A DNA stretch of 51,677 nucleotides from Planctomycetota bacterium (GCA_016872725.1 VGZC01000042.1:1-51677); one strand, 5' to 3'; counted from the first letter of the stretch, positions 28,672 to 38,828 are shown. A program made the numbers and translations. The notes: generated by a model not told the origin, from the letters alone.

Positions 28672-31478
28672 CGAGGGGGCTCCGTTGGCGCGATCCGGGC
28701 GTGCGACGGCGGTCCGGGGTCCGGTTCCCCCGTCGCCGAACGACCGGAGAGCCCGCGAGCGCGGCGGAAACGGCACGCGAGCGTCAGAAATGCGGGGACC
28801 AACAACGTGCGAACCAGGAACGTGTCGATCAAGACGCCGAGCGCGAGGGCGAACCCCAGCTCGACGATCGCCCGCAGGCCGCCGTCGGCGCCGAGTCGTT
28901 CGCGAAGCCAGGACAGGCGATCGGGCACCGCGCCGCCCCACGCGGCGGAAGTCATCGCGATGAACGTCCCGGCCATGATGATCCCGCAGCTCGTGATGAT
29001 CCCTCCCGTTTGGACCACGGCCCATCGGAGGCCCGGAATGAGCCCGATCCTCTTTTGCTCCTCGTCGACGCGCGTCACGAGGTACACATTGTAATCCTGC
29101 CCGATCGCCACGAGGATGACGAACAGATAGAGCGGCACGCGCCAGTCGAGCCCGACGTAGTCCTCGCCGTACGCGCGCCGGAAGAAGAGCTCGGTCGCGC
29201 CGATCGTCACCAGATAGGTCAGCAGGACCGACGCGATCAGGTAGAGGCTGATCACCGGCTTGCGCAGGATGGCGACCAGCACGAGGTAGACCGCGATCAC
29301 CACGAGTCGCTCGATCCGCTTGCGATCTTCGAGCGTCACGTCGCGGAGATCGCGCACCGAGGCCGTCGAACCGGCGAACGCGGGCGGGCACCCGTTCCAG
29401 AACGAGCCGGGATCCCGCGCGTGGGCGTTCCACATCGCTTCGATCCGTTCGAGCGTATCGAGCGCGGCGCGCGAGAACGGATCATCGCGCAGGACGACGT
29501 CGATCCGCGTCAGGTCCCGAGGGAACCGCGACGTGCCCGCGATGAAGACGGCCGACGTTTTTCGATGAGGCCTCGCGACCCAGAGCATCCGGTCCTCTTC
29601 GCCGGCGAGACCGATCGTACGGCCGGGCGGGAAGGCGCCGAGCGGATCGACGATGCTCCGCACCGATTCGACTCCGTCGACCGCGTAGAGTTCGCGCACC
29701 CAACCGCCGACCTTCGCGCGTCCCTGTTCCGATTCGAAATCGGCGCCCGGCCGATGCATCACGAGCGTCAATGGTCCGCTCTCGCCGACCGGGAAATGCC
29801 TCCGCATCGTTTCCGCGCCGACGCGACTCGGTCGCGAGGCGCCGAGTCCGCGAACGATGTCGTAGGTCACATGGTCGGCGGCGACGACGCCCCGCGCGGC
29901 GAGCGGCGCCATGAGGAGCAGGCCGGAGACGAGGACAAGGCCGGGCCGGCGCGTCACGCATTCCGCGACGAACCGCCAGATCCCCGCGCCGCTCGGCACA
30001 CGCGCCGATTCTCCGCGATATACCCTCGGCGCGAACGGCCAATCGACGCGGCGCCCGATGATGGCGAGCAGGGCGGGGGTGAGCGTCAAGCAGACGATCG
30101 TCGTGACAAAAAGGCAAAGGCCGATGACCGGTCCGCTGTAACGGAATTTCCCGAACTCGGAGAATCCCATCATCGCGAGCCCGACGATGGTCGTCAGCGC
30201 GCTCGCGGCGATCGCATCGCCGACGCCGCCGAGCGTCGCGGCCATCGCGCGGGGAATGTCCGCCGCCCGAGCGAGCTCCTCGCGGTACCGCGCGATGAGG
30301 AAAAGACAGAAGTCGGTTCCGGCTCCGAAGAGGATCGTCACGATGAAGACGCGGGTTGTCGTGAAGACCTTGAACGACCAAAAGGCGTGGGGTTCGAACG
30401 GCCGGTCGGCGAGCCAGGCGACCAGCCCGGTCGAAACGACGAGCGAAACGCCGATCGAGGCGAGCGGCAACAGGACCAGCGCGGGAGCCCGATAGACCGA
30501 GCCCAGGATGACGATGATGAGCAGCACGGTGAACCGTTCGGTATCGTCGATGCTCTCCTTCGCCGCGCGCAGCATGTCGCCGCCGACCGCCGTCGATCCG
30601 CTGACGTCAAGCGACAACGCGGAACGCTGCTCGTCGTCGAGCGTATCGCGGACCGCGTCGATCTCGTCGGCCACGCGGTCGAGCAGATCCTGGTTGCCCA
30701 TCGCGAGGAACTCATTCGCGACTCGGACCGAGATCAAGCGGGCGCGCCGATCCTCGCTGATCAGCTTCCCGCCGAACAGCGGATCGCGCCATGTCCACAC
30801 GTCGATGATCGGCAGTTCCCCGGCGCCCGCCGGCAGACACCGCTCGGGGGCGTCCGCCAGTTCGGGCGAGATGGCGGTCGCCCGATTCCGGTCCCGCTCG
30901 GCCGCGCCGCGTTCGTCGAGATGCGCGAGGAGGATCGCCCGGTTCCAATAGATTTCGGCGAGCATGCGGGTGGGGGGCGCGCCGGGCGTTTCGCGGCGGA
31001 AGGCGACGAGCGATCGGTCGAGGAACGCCGCTTCGTCGAGCGCTTCGCGCGCCTCGCCGCGAGCCAGATCGGCGCGTTCGTCGAGTGTGTCGGCCCCGGC
31101 GGCGTCGCCCGCCGCGCGGGCCGATGCCGCCTCCGATTCGAACCGCAGAAGCCGGGAAAACGCGGCCGCTCCGTGAAGGCACTTCAAACGCCGGGCCAGA
31201 TCGTAGGCGGCGTGGATGTCCGGTTCGGTCAGCGGCCCTTCGCGCCGCGATAGGACGACGACAAGGGAGCTCCGCGCGTGATCGTGCGGGAACGCCTCGT
31301 CGAGCAGCCTTTCCCCAATCACGCTCGACGACCGTTCGGGCAGGTACGCCATGTCGCCGTCATACGTCACCCGTTCCCAGTCGGGCGCGACGGCGCGGAC
31401 GCCGATCGCCAGCGCGAACCACGCGAAGACGATCAGCCAACGGCGGCGGGCGACGAACTGACCTAGACGGAAATACAT
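28668..31478 (-). CDS. MMPL-family RND-type exporter
   Basis: This 936-residue inner-membrane protein has an N-terminal membrane helix ([20 protein letters not shown]), a large periplasmic loop, a membrane block, a second large loop and a second block. Proton-relay-type motifs occur once per half: [17 protein letters not shown] and [17 protein letters not shown], the MMPL signature GxDY. Relatives export lipids, hopanoids or siderophores; the cargo is unknown here. Part of the first loop is rich in Glu/Arg and predicted helical. The C terminus is Pro/Arg-rich. Its stop overlaps the glnA start, an unusual pairing for an exporter. Confidence 0.88.
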
Positions 31479-31550
31479 GCGGCGTACACGCTCCGCGGCG
31501 CCTTCCGGCGTGGGCGAACCGACGACGCTCGAAGTATGGAGACCGCGCGC

Positions 31551-31596
31551 GAAAAAGAAAAGCCCCGCGCGGCGCCCGTTCGAAACGGGCCTTTCC
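31551..31596 (-). terminator. Intrinsic terminator after the S41 peptidase gene
   Basis: On the minus strand a GC-rich hairpin (inner gcccgt/acgggc arms at 31574-31590, outer arms aaaggcccg / cggggcttt) is followed by cttttcttttt. It lies about 45 bp past the S41 stop and before the MMPL start, so the MMPL gene should have its own promoter. Confidence 0.65.
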
Positions 31597-31638
31597 GGCT
31601 CACGCGGTGCGAGCCGGCGATGTGTCGCATCGGGGCGT

Positions 31639-33297
31639 CTAGCGTTGCGTGAACTGTTCGCGGGCCGTTTGCAGGCCGGCCCGCAGCACGGGATCGTCGC
31701 GTTCGTCGAGCACGGCGCCGTCGGCGGGTTTCGCGACCGACTGCACGACGACGTCGGGAGCGACGCCCCGCTTGCTGATCGGCTGGCCGCTTGGCGAATA
31801 GAACTTCGCCGTGGTCAGACGCACGCCGGCGCGCGCGGCTTGCAGCGGGAAAATCCCCTGCACGCTCCCCTTCCCGAAACTCCGTTGGCCGACCACCACG
31901 CCGCGCCGCGAATCGTGGATCGCGCCCGCGAAGATCTCGCTGGCGCTCGCCGAGTCGCCGTCGATGAGCACGACGAGCGGCAATTGCCAGGTGCCCGCGG
32001 CGTGCGCGCGGTAGTCGTAGTCCTCGCCCGCGCTGCGTCCGCGCGTCGATACGATTCCGCCTTGCGCCATGAACTTGTCGGCGAGGTCGACCGCCGCGCT
32101 CAGCAGGCCGCCCGGATTGCCTCGCAGATCGACGATGAGCGCGCGCATGCCCTGCCGATGGAGCTGCCACAGCGCGTTGTCCACGTCGCGGCTCGTCGAC
32201 TTCTGGAAACTCGTCAGCCGCAGGTAGCCGACGCCCTGGCCCGTATCGAGCATCGACACGCGATCGACGCAGGCTACCTCGACACGCCGCCGCGCCATTC
32301 CGAGCCGCCGTTCCTGTCCGTCGATTCCCCGAACCACCAGCTCGACGCGGCTGCCTTCGGGGCCCTTGAGCAGATCGGCGGCCGATTCCGCGGATTCGGC
32401 GCGCGTCGGCCGCCCATCGACGGCCACGATCCGCTCGCCCACGCGAATGCCCGCGTCCTCCGCGGGCCCGCCCGCGATGACGTTCACGATCCGAAGTTCA
32501 CCATCCTCGGACTTGAGTTCGACGCCGAGCCCCACGAAGTTCCCTTCGATCTGCGCAAAGACCTCGTCAAGCTGATCGCCGGTCAGGAAGGAGGAGTATT
32601 CGTCGAGCGCGCCGACCGCGCCGCTCGTGAATTCGAGGACGACCGACGTTCCGGGGACGCCGATCTTCTGTTCGGCCCACTGGGCGCAGTAGGCCGCCGC
32701 ATTGTGCGCGTCGCGCCGATCCCGGATCCGGAATCGGACCGCCTGCCCGTGCAATTCCCCGCGCAAAGCGGCCGTCTCGTTCAAATGGACGTTCGGATTG
32801 GCGGCGAGGAAACAAGGTTCGTCAAGCGCCGCTTCGAATGTCGCGAGCCCATGCAGGTAGAGCTGCCTCCAATCCGGCGCCTGCACGTGATGCGTCTGGA
32901 TCTTCGCGAGGATCTCGTCATAGAGTTCGAGCGCGTCGCGAGCGCCGATGCCGCGCAGCCCATCGACGAAACTCGTGTCCGCGTATCGCCGCGCGACGTC
33001 CATGCGGACGCGCACGGCGTCGAGCCGTTGTTCGAGCTCCGGCCGTCCGGGATCATTCCGCAGCGCGCTCTCGTAATGGGCCAACGCGTCCTGCCACCGC
33101 CGCTCGGTTTCCAGCCGCATGCCGTGCTGCAGGACCGTTTCGATCGGCGAACGCGCGCCGGGAACGCTCGGCGATCCGGATACCGCGGACGCCGGTTGAG
33201 CGGCCGCTCGGAACGGAGCGAACGGCAGCAGGCCGATCAGAACGGCCAGGGCGAACAGGAGGCGGTGCGAAGTCCTGGTGCGCATGTCTCGGTCCAT
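31639..33297 (-). CDS. S41-family C-terminal processing peptidase with PDZ domain
   Basis: This exported protease has 552 residues and resembles Tsp/CtpA. A signal segment (about residues 10-33) is followed by a TPR-like helical stretch (WQDALAHYESALRNDPGRPE). The PDZ domain follows (GLGVELKSEDGELRIVNVIA, GGPAEDAGIRVGERIVAVDG). In the catalytic S41 domain the Ser451 of GDSASASEI and Lys476 of FGKGSV form the Ser/Lys dyad at the 25-residue spacing known in Tsp. It would trim envelope proteins. The ATG at 33297 (or 33285) is preferred because the promoter lies over the longer frame's start. Confidence 0.92.
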   Translation of the reverse strand: MDRDMRTRTSHRLLFALAVLIGLLPFAPFRAAAQPASAVSGSPSVPGARSPIETVLQHGMRLETERRWQDALAHYESALRNDPGRPELEQRLDAVRVRMDVARRYADTSFVDGLRGIGARDALELYDEILAKIQTHHVQAPDWRQLYLHGLATFEAALDEPCFLAANPNVHLNETAALRGELHGQAVRFRIRDRRDAHNAAAYCAQWAEQKIGVPGTSVVLEFTSGAVGALDEYSSFLTGDQLDEVFAQIEGNFVGLGVELKSEDGELRIVNVIAGGPAEDAGIRVGERIVAVDGRPTRAESAESAADLLKGPEGSRVELVVRGIDGQERRLGMARRRVEVACVDRVSMLDTGQGVGYLRLTSFQKSTSRDVDNALWQLHRQGMRALIVDLRGNPGGLLSAAVDLADKFMAQGGIVSTRGRSAGEDYDYRAHAAGTWQLPLVVLIDGDSASASEIFAGAIHDSRRGVVVGQRSFGKGSVQGIFPLQAARAGVRLTTAKFYSPSGQPISKRGVAPDVVVQSVAKPADGAVLDERDDPVLRAGLQTAREQFTQR

Positions 33298-33688
33298 CGG
33301 TTCGTCCGGAAGCGGATCGGCCGAAACCCCCGTGGGTTCCCGCCGCTTCCCCCGCGGTGCCCCGTCACGGCCGGTTCCCTCGCGAACGCCTCCGCTCGCG
33401 GAGGCCGAAGCTCCGGCCAAGTCGAATATAGGACACGATTCCGACATGGTCAAAAAAGGGTCTCATGACTTCGCCGCCGGGAATCCGGATAAGCCCTACA
33501 AGCGGACCGCGCGGAGCGGCGCCACGACGGTTGCCCGTATTGATCGGATCATTCCGATCGCGCCGAACCGCCCGCTCGGCGATGGCGCTTCCCGCGCCCG
33601 GAACGGCTTGGCGTCTCGCGGGAAACGCGACCGGCCCGCATAATCGATGCCACGGTCCAGTCACTCAGCCCGCCGCGGGATGCCGATC
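33298..33688. other. Divergent intergenic region with S41 promoter
   Basis: About 390 bp between the S41 peptidase start (minus) and the FG-GAP start (plus). The minus-strand promoter is at 33425-33453. Open frames across it on either strand show no domain. No clear plus-strand promoter was found. Confidence 0.5.
33425..33453 (-). promoter_or_regulatory. Near-consensus promoter of the S41 peptidase gene
   Basis: On the minus strand TTGACC (33453-33448) and TATATT (33430-33425) are exactly 17 bp apart. The TTG that begins the longest S41 frame is part of the -35 box and so cannot be its start codon in this transcript. Transcription would start near 33418, about 120 nt before the ATG. Confidence 0.75.
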
Positions 33689-34741
33689 ATGCGCGCGCCA
33701 ACAAGGATCCGCCGTTCCACATGCCGACTCCATTCATGCCGACTCCATTCATGCCGAATCCATTCATGCCGAATCCATTCATGCCGAATCCACTCATTCC
33801 GAATCCACTCCGCCGTGTTCGCGTGGACATGCGTCATGGTCGCCGTCGGATCGCACGACGACCGCGCCGCGTCGGCCGAATCGCGACTGCAACCGGTCCG
33901 TTACCGGAATCCCGGACTTACCGTCGACCTGGGCGTCGGTCTATGGGCGTGGCCCATGCCGATCGATTACGATCGCGACGGCGACTTCGATCTCGTTGTT
34001 TCCTGCCCCGACGTTCCCTATCAGGGTACCTATTTCTTCGAGAATCCCGGCGATCCGTCGGGCTCATCCAAACTGCCTGTCTTCAAGCCGGCCCGAAAGA
34101 TCGCGACGGCATTCCCCAACGTGCAGGTTTCCTACGTCGCGGGCGAGCCGAGGGTTCTTGTGCCGGGCGGGGAGCTGACGGATTTCCTGAACCGACCGGG
34201 TGTCGAACGCAGGCCGCTTGGCGTCGCGCCGGATTTCCACACCGGAAAAATCCGCGCCAATCAGTGGAGACTCGTCGACTTCCACGGCGACGGACCCCAC
34301 GACCTGATCGTCGGTGTTGGGGATTGGTCGGACTACGGATGGGACAACGCCTTCAATGAACGGGGCGAGTGGACTCGGGGACCGCTTCACGGGTACATCG
34401 ATTGGGCGAGGAACACGGGTACGGACGCCGAGCCGACCTTTGCCTCGCCTGCGCGCGTGGCCACGTCGGCGGGGGCCGTGGACGTCTACGGGATGCCGTC
34501 GCCGAATTTCGCGGATTTCGATGCCGACGGCGATCTCGATTTGATCTGCGGCGAGGACCTCGTGTGCGGCAACACGGCGGGCCACATCGCATGGATCGAG
34601 AATCTGGACGGCCGATCACCACCTCGTTGGGTCGCTCCTCGGAAACTCGAAGCCGCGGGCCGCACGATTCGCATCCAGGCGGGGCCGAATGGATCGATCC
34701 AGGGACCGTGCGAGGCGAAATGGGGCTATACGACTTCATGA
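33689..34741 (+). CDS. Truncated FG-GAP (VCBS) repeat protein
   Basis: This 350-residue frame has a hydrophobic export segment (HSAVFAWTCVMVAVG) after an N terminus made of a repeated Cys-Arg-(Ile/Leu)-His-Ser unit, translated from the 15-bp repeats at 33721-33810. The mature part has FG-GAP calcium-type motifs, DYDRDGDFDLVVS, DFHGDGPHDLIVG and DFDADGDLDLICG, of beta-propeller surface proteins. The homology ends abruptly at GPNGSIQGPCEAKWGYTTS, where full-length relatives as I recall them continue with another DxDGDGxxD repeat. I think the gene is 3' truncated, probably by deletion. It may be non-functional. Which ATG is used is uncertain. Confidence 0.6.
   Translation: MRAPTRIRRSTCRLHSCRLHSCRIHSCRIHSCRIHSFRIHSAVFAWTCVMVAVGSHDDRAASAESRLQPVRYRNPGLTVDLGVGLWAWPMPIDYDRDGDFDLVVSCPDVPYQGTYFFENPGDPSGSSKLPVFKPARKIATAFPNVQVSYVAGEPRVLVPGGELTDFLNRPGVERRPLGVAPDFHTGKIRANQWRLVDFHGDGPHDLIVGVGDWSDYGWDNAFNERGEWTRGPLHGYIDWARNTGTDAEPTFASPARVATSAGAVDVYGMPSPNFADFDADGDLDLICGEDLVCGNTAGHIAWIENLDGRSPPRWVAPRKLEAAGRTIRIQAGPNGSIQGPCEAKWGYTTS
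33721..33810. repeat. 15-bp tandem repeat, six copies, near the start of the FG-GAP gene
   Basis: Units atgccgactccattc (twice), atgccgaatccattc (twice), then atgccgaatccactc and attccgaatccactc form six copies differing by one to three bases. The unit is a multiple of three, so copy number changes keep the frame. In the gene's frame it encodes (S)CR[IL]H; in another frame, MPTPF/MPNPF. Confidence 0.9.
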
Positions 34742-35055
34742 AGACGGCCCTCCCACCACAGATAACGCCTCGCGTTCTGGTCGACCGACCGGCCTGTTCT
34801 TGGTATACCCGACGTGCGTTACGATCCGGAAACGAAACGACTCGGAGCCTTCTTGCCGAGCTCGGGAAGGCGGGCCCGGCGGGCGAGCTCCGACATCGGC
34901 CTCCCACTTGGCGTCGGCCGTTGATCGACTATCGTGACGGTGTGGGGGATTCGTTCGCGCGACGGCGACGACCCCTGTTGAGGCCGATGGCGGGATATCG
35001 TGCGAATCGCATCAAGAACCGATCCGAACCAGGCCAGCGCGGGAGGGGCCCCCTC
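34742..35055. other. Unassigned spacer after the truncated FG-GAP gene
   Basis: This 314-bp stretch has no frame that continues the FG-GAP homology. A short frame at about 34766-34925 reads PVLGIPDVRYDPETKRLG, which looks protein-like, but I could not assign it. It may be the scar of a deletion. Confidence 0.4.
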
Positions 35056-35271
35056 ATGTCGAACGTCACCATCCGAGTTCGCGACAATGGACCGTTGTTG
35101 ATCGAAGGTTCGATTCGAGTCGAAGATGGGGAAGGCAACCCGTTCCCGCTCGATGCGAGCAAGCCTCAAGTCGCCCTCTGTCGATGCGGCAACTCGAAGA
35201 ACGGCCCGTTTTGTGATGGATCGCACAAGACGACCGCATTCGCGAGCGCGCCGCGCGCGGCGCTCCGCTGA
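35056..35271 (+). CDS. CDGSH iron-sulfur domain protein
   Basis: This 71-residue protein has a single CDGSH (mitoNEET-type) domain. The [2Fe-2S] ligands are visible as C-x-C in LCRCGNSKNGPFCDGSH, giving three Cys and one His. There is no signal or membrane segment, so it is cytoplasmic. The N-terminal 30 residues (IRVRDNGPLLIEGSI) form the beta strand pair typical of small bacterial members. GGGAGGGG lies about 6 nt before the ATG. The domain is also the end of a much longer open frame from 34369, the rest of which is non-conserved. A redox or Fe-S handling role is likely. Confidence 0.85.
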   Translation: MSNVTIRVRDNGPLLIEGSIRVEDGEGNPFPLDASKPQVALCRCGNSKNGPFCDGSHKTTAFASAPRAALR

Positions 35272-35556
35272 TTCCCAACGATCGACGGATTATCCCCAGT
35301 CCCCGGCTGCGCGGAGGCGCACTCAACCGGCGATCCGCGATCGAGTTACGGACCGTCGTTGGTTTTCCTCCCGACGCGCCGTTTCCCGTGGTAGGTTGAC
35401 CACCCGAACGCGGCGAACTCGACGCGACTCGGGTTCCCGCCTCGCCGATCGACGGGTTACGCATCGGAGCGGAGCCCGCGGCGCGTGGAGGCCAGGACGC
35501 GTCTCGCCAGTCACGGAACTTGGCACATGTAGGCATGAAGTCCGGGGAGTCGGTGG

Positions 35557-36462
35557 ATGGATCAGCGACACGAAACGAAGGACAGGCCCGAGGACGCCGC
35601 GTCTCCGACCGATGTCGTGGACGCGTTCGACGATCGGAACCGCGTTTGGGACATCGAGGCCGCGTCCCGGGTCTATGTCGGGCGATGGAACCGGCTTGTC
35701 AGTGAAACGAATTGGGAAAAAGGGCGCGTCATTCTGGAGTGGCGCGAGGCGATGGTCGATTCGGGAGCCGACCCGACCGCGTATTCGGACGAGGCGTGGG
35801 CGACACGCGTGGGCGGTGTATCGAGTCAGCATGTGGGCCGCCTGCGCCGCGTCCATCAGCGATTTGGAAACGTACACCGGGAATACGAGGGTCTCTACTG
35901 GAGCCACTTTTTCGCCGCGTCCGAATGGAATGACGCCGAAATGTGGCTTGAAGGCGCGCTGCGCAACGGCTGGTCGATTGCGCGCATGCGGGACATGCGA
36001 TCCGAGGCGCTCGGGCTCATCACGGAATCGCCGAATGCGGCGGAACAGGAGCTCGACGAGGATTTCGAATCGGACGGCGACCGCTCATTCGGTGCCATCG
36101 AAATCGTCGACGGACCTTCGTCGAGCGGCGACCGCATCGATTCCGCCGATGGACGCGCGGGCGAAGAGGACGCGGACGCGGACCGGTCGGCCCAAGCCCG
36201 ATCGGCGATCGAGGACGCGGGCGACGAATGGGCCGAGCGCGTCGATGGCGGCGATCTTGATGGCCCGGACGCATCGAACGGCGCCCGGTTCCAGCCGTTT
36301 GCCGACCTGCCGGAGGTACCGGACGACGTGGCCGATGCGCTCGAAGTCTTCAAGTTGGCGATCCTGACGCACCGCGCCGCGCGGTGGAAGTCGATTTCCC
36401 CCGATGACGTGGTGCGTTGCCTCGACGCGCTCCGGCGACTGGCTCTCGCGCCGTTGGACTGA
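35557..36462 (+). CDS. Conserved planctomycete-type protein of unknown function
   Basis: This 301-residue protein has no signal or membrane segment. Residues about 35-145 form the ordered part: RVYVGRWNRLVSETNWEKGR, WATRVGGVSSQHVGRLRRV, RFGNVHREYEGLYWSHFFAA and NDAEMWLEGALRNGWSIARM. The helix-turn-helix-like stretch around RVGGVSSQHVGRLRR suggests nucleic-acid binding, but this is tentative. Residues about 165-245 are acidic and low complexity, and a helical C terminus follows. I recognise the type from planctomycetes, not a function. GGGGAG lies about 10 nt before the ATG. No obvious operon partner. Confidence 0.7.
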   Translation: MDQRHETKDRPEDAASPTDVVDAFDDRNRVWDIEAASRVYVGRWNRLVSETNWEKGRVILEWREAMVDSGADPTAYSDEAWATRVGGVSSQHVGRLRRVHQRFGNVHREYEGLYWSHFFAASEWNDAEMWLEGALRNGWSIARMRDMRSEALGLITESPNAAEQELDEDFESDGDRSFGAIEIVDGPSSSGDRIDSADGRAGEEDADADRSAQARSAIEDAGDEWAERVDGGDLDGPDASNGARFQPFADLPEVPDDVADALEVFKLAILTHRAARWKSISPDDVVRCLDALRRLALAPLD

Positions 36463-36585
36463 TCGGATCGGCGGGACACGCGCGAAAGGCGGATCGTGGC
36501 GCGAGCCGTCCCTTGACTTCCGGAATCCGTTGGCGAGACTGGAAGGAAGGTGGAAGTCCGGTCCATCAGCACGGGTGTTCATCGG

Positions 36586-37224
36586 ATGGGACGCGTTGGA
36601 ACGAACCGACTTCGCGGATTGACGCAAGCGGCCGCGCGCGTCGTCGCCGTCGTCGCCCTATGGCAGGCGCCCGTGCCATGGGTCCACCAGCACCAGTTGC
36701 CCAATGACGTTTCTCCGAGGCTCGGGGACCTATCGCCGCGCGCCGCGGCGCTCCCCGCCCCGCCGACGCGTATCGCATCGACCGATTCGCGGCACGGCTC
36801 CATGGATGATCGGGCGATGCGCCGCCGTTCGAGCCCGCGTGCCACGCCGACTTCACTCGCGGGCCACATTGTCCGCCATCATCTCCGCGCGGTGCGCGGG
36901 ACGGCATCGGTGTTGGACTGGGTTTCAGCCACGCAGTTGGGATGGCACGTGCACTTTGTGTTCCTGTCGGAGTTCCGACAAGGCGGGAACGACTCGATCA
37001 CGCCGGTGGAGACGAGCGATCCGGACGCGTGCGCCATGGATTGGGGAGACGGGGATCCGGTTCTCGAAGCAACCGCCGCTCGAAGCCCGGGCCGATGGCG
37101 GATCGACGTTCCGTCGGACTTGGCGCCGTCGACGGGCATGGGCCGCCGCCGGCCTCGGCACCTGCTCGATTCCTTCTCTGGCCGCGTGACGGCGCGCAGC
37201 CTCCTCTTGGTGGCGCTCTGCTGA
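36586..37224 (+). CDS. Exported protein preceding the metal-efflux genes
   Basis: This is a 212-residue frame with an N-terminal export segment (LTQAAARVVAVVALWQAPVP) followed directly by WVHQHQL. A later HVHF in QLGWHVHFVFLSEF and scattered His suggest a periplasmic metal-binding protein. The C-terminal 60 residues are Arg/Ser-rich and low confidence. It lies 146 bp upstream of the membrane-fusion gene on the same strand, and small exported proteins of this kind sit next to RND efflux genes in planctomycetes as I recall. A GTG at 36550 could extend it by 12 residues. I know no function. Confidence 0.5.
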   Translation: MGRVGTNRLRGLTQAAARVVAVVALWQAPVPWVHQHQLPNDVSPRLGDLSPRAAALPAPPTRIASTDSRHGSMDDRAMRRRSSPRATPTSLAGHIVRHHLRAVRGTASVLDWVSATQLGWHVHFVFLSEFRQGGNDSITPVETSDPDACAMDWGDGDPVLEATAARSPGRWRIDVPSDLAPSTGMGRRRPRHLLDSFSGRVTARSLLLVALC

Positions 37225-37370
37225 GCGATCTCGAACGGATCGCCCGCTTGGTCGCGGCGTCCGACGCCTTCGATCGCGCGACGGTCGGCCTTTCCCCTTC
37301 CCGTTCGCCTTGCGCCCCGGCGCGCGGCGTGCGGTTCTTTCCGACGCTCCCATTTCCCGCGGAATCGAAC

Positions 37371-38828
37371 ATGAAACGCGCGCCGGTGTATCAAGGAGCT
37401 CTTCTGGTCGCGGGCGGGGTCATCGCCGGTATTGCCCTGGGATGGTCTTTCCGCGCGGTCGTCGGGACACCGAGCGGCCGCTCGCGCGGCGACATGCCGG
37501 TGGAGGAACGGGAACCGGATCGGAACCAAGCCGCCGCGACGGTCACGGTCGTACCGGGCGTCAAGACGCATGCCGTCGATCACGGCAAACTGCATCCGGT
37601 GCTTCCGGTTTCCGGGCGTCTGACCTACGACGAAACGCGCTATGTCGACGTGCGCGCCTCGACGGAAGGCGTCGTCCGACGCGTGCTGGTGAAACCAGGC
37701 GACGCCGTTCAGCCGATGCAACCGCTCGCATGGCTGAGCAGCCCCGAGGTCGGAAACGCGCGGGCGGTCGTGATGCGGCACGGAGATGAACTGGCGCTCG
37801 CGCTCCGCAAGTTCCAATGGGATCATCAGGCGTTCGAGCACGCGTCGGCGCTGATCGATGCCATCGAGCAACGGCGCCCGATCGCCCAGTTGGAGGGCGA
37901 ATTCCGTGACCAGACGCTCGGCGACGCCCGCGAAAAACTGACGGCCGCCTACGCGCGCCGGTCGCTGGCCGAGTCGCTTCTGGCGAGTGCGAAGCCGCTG
38001 GCGGAGGCCGGGAGCATGCCGACCGCGACGCTGGCACAGCGGCAGAGCGAACGGGATACGGCGGATGCGGCCCTTCGAGGGCTGTGCGAACAGGTCCGAT
38101 TCGACGCGCAGCGCCGTCGCGATCAGTCCCAGGTCGAACTCGACGATGCCCGGCGAAGCCTCGACGTCGCGCGGCAGCGCGTCGCGGGTCTGCTTGGCTA
38201 CGAGGAGTCCGACGCAGGGCCGCGTGAGGACGATTCGAATCTATCGGAATACGCGATCCGATCGCCGGCTCGCGGGACGATCGAGCACCGCGCGTTCGCG
38301 CCGGGGTCGCGCGTGGGCGAGGGGGATGTCGTATTCAGCGTCGCGGACACGAGCCGCCTGTGGGTGCGCGCCGAGATCCGCGAGCGCGACTGGCTCACGA
38401 TCCGCCTCGCGACGGGAGACGCCGTCGAAGCGTGGCTTCCCGGCGCGCCGGAGAAGAAGATCGCCGCCAGCCTCCTCTTTCTCGGCCGCGCCGCGTCACC
38501 CGATTCCAACACGATTCCGTTGATCGCCGCCATCGACAATCCCGACCGGATGCTCCGGCCTGGCATGTTCGCGAGACTGGCCCTTCCGCTCGCCGATGAC
38601 GCCGACGCGATTCTCGTGCCCGAATCGGCGATCGTGCGGCACGAAGGGAAAGCGTTCGTGTTCGTGCGGCGTGGGGACGGGGCATTCGCGCGGCGCGATG
38701 TGGAGTGTGGCCGCATCCGGGACGGTACGGTCGCGGTCGTCCGCGGCTTGAACGGAGGAGAGGACGTCGCCACCGAGGGCACGTTCCTGCTCAAGTCGGC
38801 GTTGCTCCTGGAGAAGGAAACGGAGTAG
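37371..38828 (+). CDS. RND efflux periplasmic adaptor (membrane fusion) protein
   Basis: This 485-residue protein links an RND pump to an outer-membrane channel. An N-terminal membrane anchor (GALLVAGGVIAGIALGWSF) is followed by VRASTEGVVRRVLVKPGD, a lipoyl-type half, and then a long alpha-hairpin coiled coil of about residues 130-285. The beta-barrel follows (YAIRSPARGTIEHR, LWVRAEIRERD), then the membrane-proximal domain ending at EDVATEGTFLLKSALLLE. It is the partner of the pump gene that begins 96 bp downstream. No outer-membrane channel gene is nearby. Confidence 0.9.
   Translation: MKRAPVYQGALLVAGGVIAGIALGWSFRAVVGTPSGRSRGDMPVEEREPDRNQAAATVTVVPGVKTHAVDHGKLHPVLPVSGRLTYDETRYVDVRASTEGVVRRVLVKPGDAVQPMQPLAWLSSPEVGNARAVVMRHGDELALALRKFQWDHQAFEHASALIDAIEQRRPIAQLEGEFRDQTLGDAREKLTAAYARRSLAESLLASAKPLAEAGSMPTATLAQRQSERDTADAALRGLCEQVRFDAQRRRDQSQVELDDARRSLDVARQRVAGLLGYEESDAGPREDDSNLSEYAIRSPARGTIEHRAFAPGSRVGEGDVVFSVADTSRLWVRAEIRERDWLTIRLATGDAVEAWLPGAPEKKIAASLLFLGRAASPDSNTIPLIAAIDNPDRMLRPGMFARLALPLADDADAILVPESAIVRHEGKAFVFVRRGDGAFARRDVECGRIRDGTVAVVRGLNGGEDVATEGTFLLKSALLLEKETE

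Noticed and set aside
28701-31253. 850-codon plus-strand open frame opposite the MMPL gene
   Set aside because: Its composition is Arg/Asp-rich with no domain, while the opposite strand codes a clear MMPL protein.
33721-34359. 212-codon frame beginning MPTPFMPTPF, suggesting a Pro-rich repeat protein
   Set aside because: After the repeat it becomes Arg-rich and featureless, whereas the adjacent frame carries FG-GAP motifs.
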